A stretch of DNA of 39,284 nucleotides from Verrucomicrobiota bacterium (GTDB taxonomy: Bacteria > Verrucomicrobiota > Verrucomicrobiia > Limisphaerales > UBA8199), in assembly GCA_003176045.1 (NCBI GenBank), contig PSRM01000074.1, positions 1 to 39,284 on the forward strand, in the 5' to 3' direction. A model generated the notes under the pieces. That model was not told where the DNA came from. It searched no databases and saw only the letters and a list, made by a program, of their open reading frames with translations. Position numbers and translations under genes: made by a program. How positions within the stretch are numbered: the stretch's first letter is position 1; each line of letters opens with the position of its first letter. This document shows, piece after piece, positions 31,623 through 39,094 of this stretch.

Positions 31623-32921
31623 GTGCAAGTGGACGTTAAATCCCAAACACTTGAAGAGTTGCAGGCGCAATTTCAGAAATGGGGCCAGCCGAATTACCGT
31701 GTTGGCCAATTGCTGCAATGGCTGTACGTCCACCACGCCAGCAATTGGGATAGCATGACTAATCTGCCGAAGGGGCTGCGTGAGCAACTGCGCGCCCATT
31801 ACTCGCTCGGCGTGCTGGAATTGGTTCGCAAACAGGGCGCACGCGATACCACGCAGAAGTTCCTGTGGCGGCTCAAGGACCATTCGCTTGTGGAGAGTGT
31901 GTTAATTCCCGCCAATCCGGCCTTGTACGGCGACCCGAGTGACCGCCACACACTCTGTGTCTCAACCCAGGTCGGCTGCGCGTTCGGTTGCAAATTCTGC
32001 GCCAGCGGCCTTGAGGGCTGGAAACGCAATCTTGGAGTGGAGGAGATTGTCGAGCAGGTCATGGCAGTTGAGATGGGCGAGGGGCGAGGGGCGAGGGGCG
32101 AGGGAAGCAGCTTGCCAATTTCCAATTTCCAATTGTCGATTGAGGCACAGGAAGCGGGCCAAGGACAAGCGCAGCAGCAGGCTGCCAAAGCGATCGCCGG
32201 AGCCGAGGAGGACGAGCACGAGGAGGAGGACGCGCAGGTCCGGAGCGAAGAATCACGTTTCACGCTTCACGTTTCACCTAACACGCAACACGCAACACGC
32301 AACACGCAACACTCCCTGCGCCTCATCTCCAATCTCGTGATCATGGGCATGGGCGAGCCGCTGGCTAATTATGAAAATCTGCTCAAAGCTCTGAAGATTC
32401 TGAACGCCCCGTGGGGCGGCCGGATTGGCGCGCGAAAGATTACGGTTTCGACGAGTGGGCTGGTTCCCCAAATCCGACGCCTTGCGGAAGAGCCGCTTCA
32501 ATTCCGGTTGGCGATATCACTTCATGGCGCCACCGATGTCACGCGCAACAAAATCATGCCGATCAACCGCAAGTATCCGCTCAAGGAACTGACTGCAGCG
32601 TGCGAGTATTACCAGCAACAGAAGGGGCGGATGATCACGCTCGAATACATTCTCATCGCGGGAGTAAACGACGGGTTGGATCAAACTCAGCCTTTGGCAA
32701 CGCTGGTTCGGCGTCTGAACGCGAAGGTCAACCTGATCCCTTACAATAAAGTCGAGGGCCTGCCGTGGGAGCGGCCCGACGAGCCTGCGCAGGAGGCATT
32801 TTTATCTGCATTAAAACGACTAAAGGTTGGCGCTACGCTACGGCGGGAGAAAGGTGGCGATATTGATGCAGCCTGCGGGCAACTTCGGTTGAAAACCGAG
32901 CGTGAGCTGGCAAAGAATTGA
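31623..32921 (+). CDS. rlmN: 23S rRNA (adenine2503-C2)-methyltransferase RlmN, with in-frame repeat insertion
   Basis: Radical SAM RNA methyltransferase that methylates A2503 of 23S rRNA and A37 of some tRNAs. Frame open from 31455, but the 5' part crosses palindrome D5; GTG 31623 (or 31629) is the likely start, giving about 432 residues. Conserved blocks: WGQPNYRVGQLLQWLYVHH, LPKGLREQL, TLCVSTQVGCAFGCKFCASG (Cys119, Cys123, Cys126 of the CxxxCxxC cluster motif), LVIMGMGEPLANYENLLKAL, ITVSTSGLVPQIRRLA, LAISLHGATDVTRNKIMPIN, LIAGVNDG, NLIPYNKVEG, and the methyl-carrier Cys in AACGQL near the end. Between VMAVEM and LRLISNLVIMGMGEPL an insert of about 79 residues replaces the usual short loop. 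Without it the protein would be about 353 residues, the normal length. Confidence 0.93.
   Translation: MQVDVKSQTLEELQAQFQKWGQPNYRVGQLLQWLYVHHASNWDSMTNLPKGLREQLRAHYSLGVLELVRKQGARDTTQKFLWRLKDHSLVESVLIPANPALYGDPSDRHTLCVSTQVGCAFGCKFCASGLEGWKRNLGVEEIVEQVMAVEMGEGRGARGEGSSLPISNFQLSIEAQEAGQGQAQQQAAKAIAGAEEDEHEEEDAQVRSEESRFTLHVSPNTQHATRNTQHSLRLISNLVIMGMGEPLANYENLLKALKILNAPWGGRIGARKITVSTSGLVPQIRRLAEEPLQFRLAISLHGATDVTRNKIMPINRKYPLKELTAACEYYQQQKGRMITLEYILIAGVNDGLDQTQPLATLVRRLNAKVNLIPYNKVEGLPWERPDEPAQEAFLSALKRLKVGATLRREKGGDIDAACGQLRLKTERELAKN
32074..32311. repeat. Low-complexity repeat insertion inside rlmN
   Basis: About 238 bp made of runs: GGGCGAGGGGCGAGGGGCGA (32076-32105), CCAATTTCCAATTTCCAATT (about 32114-32137), GAGGACGAGCACGAGGAGGA, TTTCACGCTTCACGTTTCAC (32255-32275), and ACACGCAACACGCAACACGC (about 32281-32308). 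It is translated in frame as GEGRGARGEGSS, ISNFQLSIEAQEAGQGQAQQ, EEDEHEEEDAQVRSEES, RFTLHVSPNTQHATRNTQHS. Confidence 0.88.
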
Positions 32922-32997
32922 ACCACAGAGGCACAGAGACACAGAGGATATACAAAATCATCCCTCCCTCTGTGTCTCCGCGTCTCTGTAGTTCAAA
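32918..32997. repeat. CTCTGTG palindromic element, copy 1
   Basis: TTGAACCACAGAGGCACAGA.. (32918-32948) pairs with TCCCTCTGTGTCTCCGCGTC.. (32965-32996). The left arm begins within the stop codon of rlmN. Confidence 0.9.
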
Positions 32998-33108
32998 CCC
33001 TTCCATTCTCTTGCTTTCTAGGGCGTAGGTTAAGCAAGATACGAAGCGTGAAGCGCAGAGCACGCACACAAGCATAACTGTAACCTCATGCTGCGTCCCT
33101 GCTAGCAA

Positions 33109-33618
33109 ATGCAACAAAAAACCTATATGGAAACTATTGATACAAACGCAGAGAGACAAAGATTAAATGAGTTGAGCGGCAAAGTCATCGGCATGTGCAT
33201 CGAAATCCATCGCGAACTTGGACCGGGTTTATTGGAGAGCGCGTACGAGGAGTGCCTTGCTTACGAATTGTCCCAAGCTGGTCTCCAGTTCGAACGCCAA
33301 CGAGCGCTGCCGGTGCGTTACAAGGAGGTCCAGCTTGATTGCGGGTATCGGCTGGATTTTGTGGTGGAAGGCAGCCTGATCATTGAGATCAAGGCTGTGA
33401 CGGAGCTGCATCCGATCCACGAGGCTCAGACCCTGACGTACCTGAAGCTGGACAAAAAATCGCTGGGACTACTCATCAATTTCAACGTGCCGGTCCTAAA
33501 AAAAGGCGTAAAGCGAGTCGTCCGTGGCGATTTGTTCAAGGACGAAACCGGCGGACGTGGTTTTATTGCACAAATGTTCTCCCTCCTCTGTGCCTCTGTG
33601 GCTCTGTGGTTTAAATAA
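33109..33618 (+). CDS. GxxExxY family protein (putative PDDEXK-like nuclease) with repeat-derived tail
   Basis: 169 residues from ATG 33109; ATG 33127 (METIDTNAERQRLNELSGKV) is an alternative. Signature: ELSGKVIGMCIEIHRELGPG, LLESAYEECLAYELSQAG (the GxxExxY motif), LPVRYKEVQLDCGYRLDFVV, GSLIIEIKAVTELHPIHEAQ, LTYLKLDKKSLGLLINFNVP. Asp and E.K in YRLDFVV..IIEIKA resemble the PDDEXK nuclease core. Biological role is unknown for the family. After LKKGVKRVVRGDLF the C-terminal FSLLCASVALWFK is encoded by CTCTGTG repeat DNA (33584-33611), so the original stop has been replaced. The gene is flanked on both sides by CTCTGTG palindromes. Confidence 0.9.
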   Translation: MQQKTYMETIDTNAERQRLNELSGKVIGMCIEIHRELGPGLLESAYEECLAYELSQAGLQFERQRALPVRYKEVQLDCGYRLDFVVEGSLIIEIKAVTELHPIHEAQTLTYLKLDKKSLGLLINFNVPVLKKGVKRVVRGDLFKDETGGRGFIAQMFSLLCASVALWFK

Positions 33619-33655
33619 AGCCGTAAAAAACCACAGAGGCACGGAGGCACAGAGG
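33584..33655. repeat. CTCTGTG palindromic element, copy 2 (overlaps gene end)
   Basis: CCTCTGTGCCTCTGTGGCTC..(33584-33611) and AAACCACAGAGGCACGGAGG..(33628-33655) are inverted arms around a 16-bp loop holding the TAA stop of the GxxExxY gene. Confidence 0.92.
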
Positions 33656-33733
33656 CTGGAATGAATTGGGTCCTTAACCATTGAGTGACCAGGGACAGCA
33701 GTTCCTGACGTCCAAAAATGCATTTTTTCCATT

Positions 33734-33766
33734 CCTCTGTGTCTCTGTGTCTCTGTGGTAAAAAAT
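33734..33766. repeat. CTCTGTG repeat arm, copy 3
   Basis: CCTCTGTGTCTCTGTGTCTC.. TGTGGTAAAAAA is the inverse of 33628-33655 (AAAAAACCACAGAGG...), so 33628-33766 forms a second, larger hairpin with a 78-bp loop. It ends about 40 bp before the ClC gene. Confidence 0.85.
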
Positions 33767-33804
33767 CCCCTATCCTTGCGCGCGTTGTCGCGTAACATTG
33801 GTGT

Positions 33805-35634
33805 GTGGCCATAAGGACCGAAACAGAGCCTTTCCGCAAGCTGCACGAGTTTTTCCGCCGTCACTGGCAGCGGTTGCTGCGAGTCCGGGAGAAGATTCGC
33901 TTCAACGAGGAGGCGCTTCACCTGGTGCTTGCGGGAGGCGTGGGGATCATTGGCGGCCTCGTCAATCTTGGCTTCTATTACGTGACCAGGCTGATCGGGT
34001 CGATCTTCATGCGCGCCCCGGGCGAACCTGAAGAGGTGGCTGCGCAAATGGTTTATTGGCAGCGAGTCGTGACCCCGACTGTTGGAGGGCTGATTGCAGG
34101 GTTGGTGCTCTATTGGGGCCTGCGTCTGGCCGGGCCGCAGCGTTCCACGAACTTGCTTGAGGTCGTAGTTGCAGGAGACGGCCGCTTGCCGTTGCGTAAT
34201 GGCCTGGTCAAATTCCTGTCCTCATTGGTCACGATCGGTTCGGGCGGTTCGATAGGGCGCGAAGGTGGCATAACGCAACTATCCGCAACGTTCGCTTCTA
34301 AATGGGGCCAGTTAGCGCACTGGCATCCGTATCGCCTCCGGTTGCTGGTCGGGTGCGGTGCGGCCTCGGGCATTGCCGCAGCATATAATGCCCCTATTTC
34401 CGGCGCGGTCTTTGCAGCCCTGATCGTGCTGGGCAACTTCTCGATGAACATGTTTGCCCCGCTGGTTTTCGCTTCTGTTGTGGCAGCGATGGTCTCTCGC
34501 AGCTTCTTCGGCCTGGAGCCGTTGTATGACGTGCCTCGGTTCGAGTTCAAGAGTATCGGCCAGTTGCCGTGGTTTTTGGTGCTGGGGATCGCTGCCGGAA
34601 TTATGGGAGCCATGTTCCTGAAACTGCTGAACAAGGCAGAGGAGGCCTTTAAGGCATCGCGGGCGCCTATCTATCTGCGATTGGCCTTGGGCGGGTTGGT
34701 GGTTGGAGTTCTCTCGATTAATTTTCCACAGGTCTGGGGAAACGGACATCAAAGCACCAGCGAGATCCTCAAGGGCGACAATTTGCAACCTGGCTCCGTC
34801 AATACGCTGCTGTTCCTGTGCGGATTGCTTTTGGCCAAGCTGATCTCGATTTTGGCCACCGTCGGATCAGGCGCTGTCGGAGGCGTCTTCACTCCCACTC
34901 TATTCCTGGGGGCGAGTCTGGGAGCCCTGTTTGGCCTGAGCCTGAGGGAAATTCACGTTGCCGAGGAACTTCCGATCGTTGTTTTCGCGGTCGTGGGCAT
35001 GGGCAGCATGCTCTCGGCCACAACCCGATCGCCGTTGCTCGCCATGTTTATGATCGTCGAGATCTCTCGCGGCTACTCGGTCCTCCCGCCTCTCATGCTC
35101 GCTTGCGTGGTTTCAGTGCTGGTTGCTCGGGCGCTGCACCCTGAGTCCATTTATACCGAACCGCTTCGGCGCAAAGGATTGACGGTATCCCAGGAGGCAA
35201 CCACATCTGAAGCGGCCACCGAGCGCACCGTAAGTGATCTCCTGCGAGACCCTGTTGTTCCCGTGCGTGAAACCGCAACACTAGGCGAAATTGCCCAGCG
35301 GTTCATGACCAGCACCAATAATTTTCTGCCGGTCGTGGATGGCAAAGGCAGCATGGTGGGATTAGTGGCGTTGCAGGATTTGAAGGAATTCCTCAGTTCG
35401 GGCGAGGCAGTCCTCGGGGTCATCGCCTACGATTTCATGCGCCCACCGCCACCTTGCGTCACACCGAACCAGCGCTTGCTCGACGTGCTGCCGGTCGTGC
35501 TGGCCAGCGAGCAACGCAATATCCCGGTCGTCAATTCGCTCAAGGAGAACAAACTCGTCGGCGCCCTGGCCCGCGCCGAAGTCCTCGGCATCTTCTCGGA
35601 GGTGATCGCAGCGAGTCGAAAAGCGGAGGCGTAG
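33805..35634 (+). CDS. ClC-family chloride channel/antiporter with C-terminal CBS domains
   Basis: 609 residues from GTG 33805 (other GTG codons at 33801 and 33803 are out of frame). ClC hallmarks: GSGGSIGREGGITQ with the gating glutamate at Glu153 (GREGG instead of the common GREGP), AAYNAPISGAVFAALIVLG, and GSGAVGGVFTPTLFLGASLG near the second selectivity region. About ten hydrophobic segments occupy residues 25-435. The C-terminal about 150 residues form two CBS domains (VSDLLRDPVVPVRETATLGE..NFLPVVDGKGSMVGLVALQD; VIAYDFMRPPPPCV..NIPVVNSLKENKLVGALARA). It moves chloride or other anions, perhaps coupled to protons, gated by nucleotide or ionic strength through CBS. Its stop codon abuts the stop of the convergent transferase gene. 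Confidence 0.94.
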   Translation: MAIRTETEPFRKLHEFFRRHWQRLLRVREKIRFNEEALHLVLAGGVGIIGGLVNLGFYYVTRLIGSIFMRAPGEPEEVAAQMVYWQRVVTPTVGGLIAGLVLYWGLRLAGPQRSTNLLEVVVAGDGRLPLRNGLVKFLSSLVTIGSGGSIGREGGITQLSATFASKWGQLAHWHPYRLRLLVGCGAASGIAAAYNAPISGAVFAALIVLGNFSMNMFAPLVFASVVAAMVSRSFFGLEPLYDVPRFEFKSIGQLPWFLVLGIAAGIMGAMFLKLLNKAEEAFKASRAPIYLRLALGGLVVGVLSINFPQVWGNGHQSTSEILKGDNLQPGSVNTLLFLCGLLLAKLISILATVGSGAVGGVFTPTLFLGASLGALFGLSLREIHVAEELPIVVFAVVGMGSMLSATTRSPLLAMFMIVEISRGYSVLPPLMLACVVSVLVARALHPESIYTEPLRRKGLTVSQEATTSEAATERTVSDLLRDPVVPVRETATLGEIAQRFMTSTNNFLPVVDGKGSMVGLVALQDLKEFLSSGEAVLGVIAYDFMRPPPPCVTPNQRLLDVLPVVLASEQRNIPVVNSLKENKLVGALARAEVLGIFSEVIAASRKAEA

Positions 35635-36684
35635 CTACAGCAAGACGGCCACACTGCCGACAGCGGCGGCTAGCAGCCAAATCAGAATTACGGTGAAACT
35701 CCGGCTCAGTCCCAGCCGCTCGAGCCGATGGGACAGGTGGTTGGTGTCACCTTGATAGAAAGGTTGTCCCTTATGCCAGCGCAACAGAACCACCCACGCC
35801 AGGTCGCCTAAAGGAACGGCGAGCACAAGCAACGGGATCAGCACCGCCCATTTATGTGGATTTCGCGCGCTATAGAAGTGTGGGAGGATGGCGAGCACGG
35901 CCAGCAGGTAGCCGACGAGGTGGCTGCCGGCATCGCCGAGAAACACGCGCGCATTAGGAAAATTATAAGGAAGAAAACCTAGCAGCGCGCCAAAGGTGAG
36001 TAACGCGATCGAGGCAACCAGGTACTGGCCATCGCCCCCGGCACGGAGCCCAAAACACCAAGCGCCGATGGCGCCTAGGCCGGCGCACAAGCCGTTCATG
36101 TTGTCCATGAAGTTGAACGCGTTAATCAGGGTGAGAATCCAAAGAATCGTGATGGCGTAGCTAAAGAGAAGGCTTGGGACGAAAAGGGTAATGCGCGCGC
36201 CGCTCGCGGCCACGATCGCCGCAACGGCCAGTTGGCCGGCGAACTTAAAGGAGGGACGCAGCTCATGTTTGTCGTCGAGCACTCCCACAAAGATCATGCC
36301 GATTGCTCCGGCCAGAATCCCCATAAGCTCTTTACCGCGACGGGATAAGCCGTAAAGCAGTAGGTCGGGCCTGAGCGCCAAGCGGTGGCTTCCGTCTGGC
36401 AGCAGTCCTAGAGGCTGGTCAGCTGGAGGAGGAGGTCCGAAATAGTCCACCGATCCGCCAAGCCATAAGACCACTGTAAATCCACAAATTAACGGGATCA
36501 CGACTCCAGTCATTACTGCCAATCCGCCCGCTAATGCGGTAGGCTCGGTGTGGATTTTTCGGTGCCCGGGATCATCTACCAACCCTGCTTTCAGGCACCA
36601 TTTGCACCAGAATGGCAGCGAGATCGCGGTCGTGATTCCCGCGCTCAGGATTGCTGCCACATAGACGTTGAACGGAAACGACAC
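35635..36684 (-). CDS. Polyprenyl-phosphate sugar-1-phosphate transferase (MraY/WecA-like)
   Basis: The frame has no ATG near its start; GTG 36684 (giving MSFPFNVYVAAILSAGITTA) is chosen because sequence upstream is heptamer repeat DNA. TTG 36708 and 36720 are alternatives. About 349 residues with ten or so membrane segments. Family motifs: GLVDDPGHRKIHTEPTALAG (DD), FVGVLDDKHELRPSFKFAGQ, LTLINAFNFMDNMNGLCAGL, FPNARVFLGDAGSHLVGYLL, and DTNHLSHRLERLG (the HxxH-like loop). These enzymes transfer a sugar-1-phosphate (often GlcNAc-1-P) from UDP-sugar to undecaprenyl phosphate at the cytoplasmic face, starting surface polysaccharide or teichoic-acid-like synthesis. WecA/TagO type is more likely than MraY because a wall cluster is absent. 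Confidence 0.9.
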   Translation of the reverse strand: MSFPFNVYVAAILSAGITTAISLPFWCKWCLKAGLVDDPGHRKIHTEPTALAGGLAVMTGVVIPLICGFTVVLWLGGSVDYFGPPPPADQPLGLLPDGSHRLALRPDLLLYGLSRRGKELMGILAGAIGMIFVGVLDDKHELRPSFKFAGQLAVAAIVAASGARITLFVPSLLFSYAITILWILTLINAFNFMDNMNGLCAGLGAIGAWCFGLRAGGDGQYLVASIALLTFGALLGFLPYNFPNARVFLGDAGSHLVGYLLAVLAILPHFYSARNPHKWAVLIPLLVLAVPLGDLAWVVLLRWHKGQPFYQGDTNHLSHRLERLGLSRSFTVILIWLLAAAVGSVAVLL

Positions 36685-36710
36685 GCGAGCGGAGGGTACA
36701 AAGTTCAATG

Positions 36711-36772
36711 AAGACCACAAGACTACAGGACCACAGGACTACGGGACTACAGACCACAGACCACGGACCACC
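36711..36772. repeat. AGTCCGT-type heptamer run (inverse orientation)
   Basis: GACCACAAGACTACAGGACC ACAGGACTACGGGACTACAG then ACCACAGACCACGGACCAC is a degenerate run of GACTAC/GACCAC units, the complement of the run at 31341-31395. It may contribute the first codons of the transferase if TTG 36720 were used. Confidence 0.8.
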
Positions 36773-36774
36773 CG

Positions 36775-36967
36775 AGAGAATCCCGAAGGGATTCTGTCAC
36801 AAAGCCCCAAGGTTGCGAGCGTAGCGAGCTAGCCCGGGTCGAGAACGCCGGCAACCCAGAAAGGGTTGTGTCACGCCGGCCCTAACGAGGCCCGGAGGCT
36901 GGCTTTACATAGAGTGGATGGGCAATAGCCGAGCTTCGCCAATCCAGGCGGTAAGGAAAACGCGGAG
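36775..36967. repeat. Structured intergenic element with two TGTCAC-capped hairpins
   Basis: AGAATCCCGAAGGGATTCTG-TCAC (36777-36800) and CAACCCAGAAAGGGTTG-TGTCAC (about 36852-36874) share the layout NNNCCC-(C)GAA-GGGNNN followed by TGTCAC. The second is enclosed by GCCGGC on both sides. Between them GGTTGCGAGCGTAGCGAGCT is partly self-complementary. No reading frame of note crosses it. It fills the gap between the transferase gene and manA, ending at the manA stop codon. It could be a structured RNA or a mobile repeat. Confidence 0.6.
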
Positions 36968-38008
36968 CTAGCCGGGAACGATGCGCAGGAAGACGGAATT
37001 CGATTTGTATCTGATGGAAGGGGACTCCGTCACTGCGGGCAACAGACAGAATTGGCCAGGGGTGAGCGACACCGAGATGTCGCCGGCGGTGATTTCGAGG
37101 TTGCCTTTGAGCAGCCCGAGGATCTGCAAATGAGGTCCGGCGTGAGGTTCGTGCACGTCTCGACTGGCCCAGCAGCAGTCAACGGTGAAGAGGGAATGTT
37201 GAACGAGGTGACGAGTATTGAAGGACCCACCACCGCCCGTGAACTTACTGGGCACCAGTTTAGGTTCGAAATCCTCGAAATCAATGCTGGCCAGGGATTC
37301 GGCTATATGCAGCTCACGCGGTTTGCCGTCCAGGCCTAGTCGGTTCCAATCAAACACACGGTAGGTGGTATCTGAATTCTGCTGAATTTCAAAAATCACT
37401 AAACCGGCGCCGAGCGCATGTACGCGGCCACTGGGCAGGAACAGAGCGTCGCCTTCGCGGACCTTCAGACGATGGAAGCAATCCGCGACGCTGCCGCTGC
37501 GGGTTTTCTTTTCGAACTCCTGCCGTGTTACTCCACGCTTTAGCCCGACGTAGAGTTCGGCATTGGGGGCCGCGTGGGCGACGTACCACAACTCGGTTTT
37601 GGGCTCGCCGCCTAGTTGTGCGGCTTTCTTGGCAGGAGGGTGGACCTGGAGTGAGAGCTTCTCTCGAGCGTCCAGGATTTTGATGAGGAGGGGGAAGTGG
37701 GAGGGGGTCGGGGGTCGAGGGTCGAGGGTCGAGGAGGCAGCCGTTCGGGTGCGGTGGTTCGGAGGCCGGGTTGCTGCGTTAGTTTGGCCGAAGAGTTGGG
37801 CGGGGTGGTTTTTGACGAGCCAATGCAGGTCGCGACCGGCGAGAGGCCCGTTGGTGATAATGCTTACATCGCCGGGGCGGTCGCTGATTTCCCAGGATTC
37901 GCCCACCCGCAGGCCGGGCGGCAGCGCCTTGTGGTAAAGCCGCTCCAGCTCTCGCCCGCCCCAGACGCGCTCTTTAAAGATCGGCTGGAAGGTCAGCGGG
38001 TAGAGCAT
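36968..38008 (-). CDS. manA: Mannose-6-phosphate isomerase, class I, with in-frame repeat insertion
   Basis: Start ATG 38008 (MLYPLTFQPIFKERVWGGRE) is chosen; the frame to 38380 is a shadow of accA. 346 residues. It interconverts mannose-6-phosphate and fructose-6-phosphate, feeding GDP-mannose for surface polysaccharides. Type I features: GLRVGESWEISDRPGDVSII, FPLLIKILDAREKLSLQVHP (Gln and His Zn ligands), KTELWYVAHAAPNAELYVGL (Glu ligand), LFLPSGRVHALGAGLVIFEI (His ligand), and QNSDTTYRVFDWNR. Between QLFGQTNA and FPLLIKILDA about 29 residues (ATRPPNHRTRTAASSTLDPR, then PPTPSHFP) are encoded by GTCGAGG runs and match no part of the family. The gene overlaps the 3' end of accA by 35 bp, indicating co-transcription. 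Confidence 0.93.
   Translation of the reverse strand: MLYPLTFQPIFKERVWGGRELERLYHKALPPGLRVGESWEISDRPGDVSIITNGPLAGRDLHWLVKNHPAQLFGQTNAATRPPNHRTRTAASSTLDPRPPTPSHFPLLIKILDAREKLSLQVHPPAKKAAQLGGEPKTELWYVAHAAPNAELYVGLKRGVTRQEFEKKTRSGSVADCFHRLKVREGDALFLPSGRVHALGAGLVIFEIQQNSDTTYRVFDWNRLGLDGKPRELHIAESLASIDFEDFEPKLVPSKFTGGGGSFNTRHLVQHSLFTVDCCWASRDVHEPHAGPHLQILGLLKGNLEITAGDISVSLTPGQFCLLPAVTESPSIRYKSNSVFLRIVPG
37697..37785. repeat. GTCGAGG-run insertion inside manA
   Basis: GGGGTCGGGGGTCGAGGGTC-GAGGGTCGAGG (37703-37734) followed by GCGGTGGTTCGGAGGCCGGG. The runs have the same repetitive-word character as GGGCGAG in rlmN and the GTCCAAA and AGTCCGT heptamers. Translated in frame as RPPNHRT...SSTLDPRPPT. 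Confidence 0.75.
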
Positions 38009-39038
38009 TGTCTGATGGGGCCAACGGCTCGTGTGCCTCAGGCGCGCCGTTTCCGGATGGGGCTGCCGACGCCGGGGACTTTTCCTGGAACTGGCCAAAA
38101 GCCCGAAACTTGGCATAGCGACGTTCAAGCCTGTCGGAGGCGGACAATTCTGAGATCTCCCCCAAGTGCTTAAGCAAATCGGTCTGCAGCGTTTGGGCCA
38201 TGAGTTCCGGGTTGGTGTGCGCGCCTCCGAGCGGCTCGGGAATGATCTCGTCCACCAACCCCAGTTCGAGGAGATGTTTGGCGGTGATTTTAAGGGCCTC
38301 GGCAGCTTTTGCGGCGGCAGCGCGGTCTTTCCAGAGGATGGCAGCGCAACCTTCCGGACTAATGACGGAGTAATAGGCATTTTCCAGGATGAGCACTCGA
38401 TCAGCTACACCAATGCCCAGCGCGCCACCCGAGCCGCCCTCACCGATGACCGCAGCAATGATGGGTGTCTCGAAAAGCATCATTTCCCGCAAGTTCACCG
38501 CGATGGCTTCGGCGATGTGCCGTTCTTCGGCGCCGATGCCCGGGTAAGCTCCGGCGGTGTCTATCAGGGTGATGATGGGCAGCCGGAATTTTTCGGCCAT
38601 TTTCATCAAGCGCAGCGCTTTGCGGTAGCCTTCCGGATGGGCTGAGCCGAAGTTGCGCAAAATGTTTTCCTTGGTATCGCGCCCCTTTTGAGTCCCGATC
38701 ACCATTACCCTTTGCTTGCCCAAAGAGGCGAAACCGCCCACGACCGCGCGGTCTTCAGCGTACAAGCGATCTCCGTGCAATTCAGAGAAATCTGTGAACG
38801 CCGCTTGGAGATAATCCAGCGCGAATGGGCGTTTTGGGTGACGGGCGATTTTAATTCTGTCCCAGGCGCTGAGGTTCATGAAGACCTGGCGCTTGGTTTC
38901 CTCGATCTTTTTCTCGATTTGGGCGACCTCTTCCTCGAAACTGATCCCGAGGGAATGTTTTTCGGGATGTTGCTTCAACTCTTCCAACTTCTCCTGCAAC
39001 TCGGCGATGGGCTTCTCGAAGTCGAGGTGATGTTTCAT
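37974..39038 (-). CDS. accA: Acetyl-CoA carboxylase carboxyltransferase subunit alpha
   Basis: Start ATG 39038 (MKHHLDFEKPIAELQEKLEE); the longer frame to 39110 enters a palindrome. 354 residues, against about 319 in E. coli AccA; the extra length is a Pro/Ala-rich C terminus (SPASAAPSGNGAPEAHEPLA). AccA blocks: FEEEVAQIEKKIEETKRQVF, NLSAWDRIKIARHPKRPFAL, FTDFSELHGDRLYAEDRAVV, FGSAHPEGYRKALRLMKMAE, LPIITLIDTAGAYPGIGAEE, IAAVIGEGGSGGALGIGVAD, YYSVISPEGCAAILWKD, ALKITAKHLLELGLVDEIIP. With AccD it transfers CO2 from biotin to acetyl-CoA, the first step of fatty acid synthesis; accD is not in this window. manA follows with an overlap of 35 bp. Confidence 0.97.
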   Translation of the reverse strand: MKHHLDFEKPIAELQEKLEELKQHPEKHSLGISFEEEVAQIEKKIEETKRQVFMNLSAWDRIKIARHPKRPFALDYLQAAFTDFSELHGDRLYAEDRAVVGGFASLGKQRVMVIGTQKGRDTKENILRNFGSAHPEGYRKALRLMKMAEKFRLPIITLIDTAGAYPGIGAEERHIAEAIAVNLREMMLFETPIIAAVIGEGGSGGALGIGVADRVLILENAYYSVISPEGCAAILWKDRAAAAKAAEALKITAKHLLELGLVDEIIPEPLGGAHTNPELMAQTLQTDLLKHLGEISELSASDRLERRYAKFRAFGQFQEKSPASAAPSGNGAPEAHEPLAPSDNALPADLPADL

Positions 39039-39094
39039 TGGGGCGGAGGGTAGCGGCAGCCAGGTTTTTGCGCAATACCGCGAATGGAGGGCTG

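Noticed and set aside
34110-34788. Minus-strand frames opposite the ClC gene
   Set aside because: The plus strand has all ClC motifs; the opposite frames have no recognisable content.
38009-38380. Upstream extension of manA by 124 codons
   Set aside because: It is accA sequence in another frame; manA homologues start at MLYPLTFQP.
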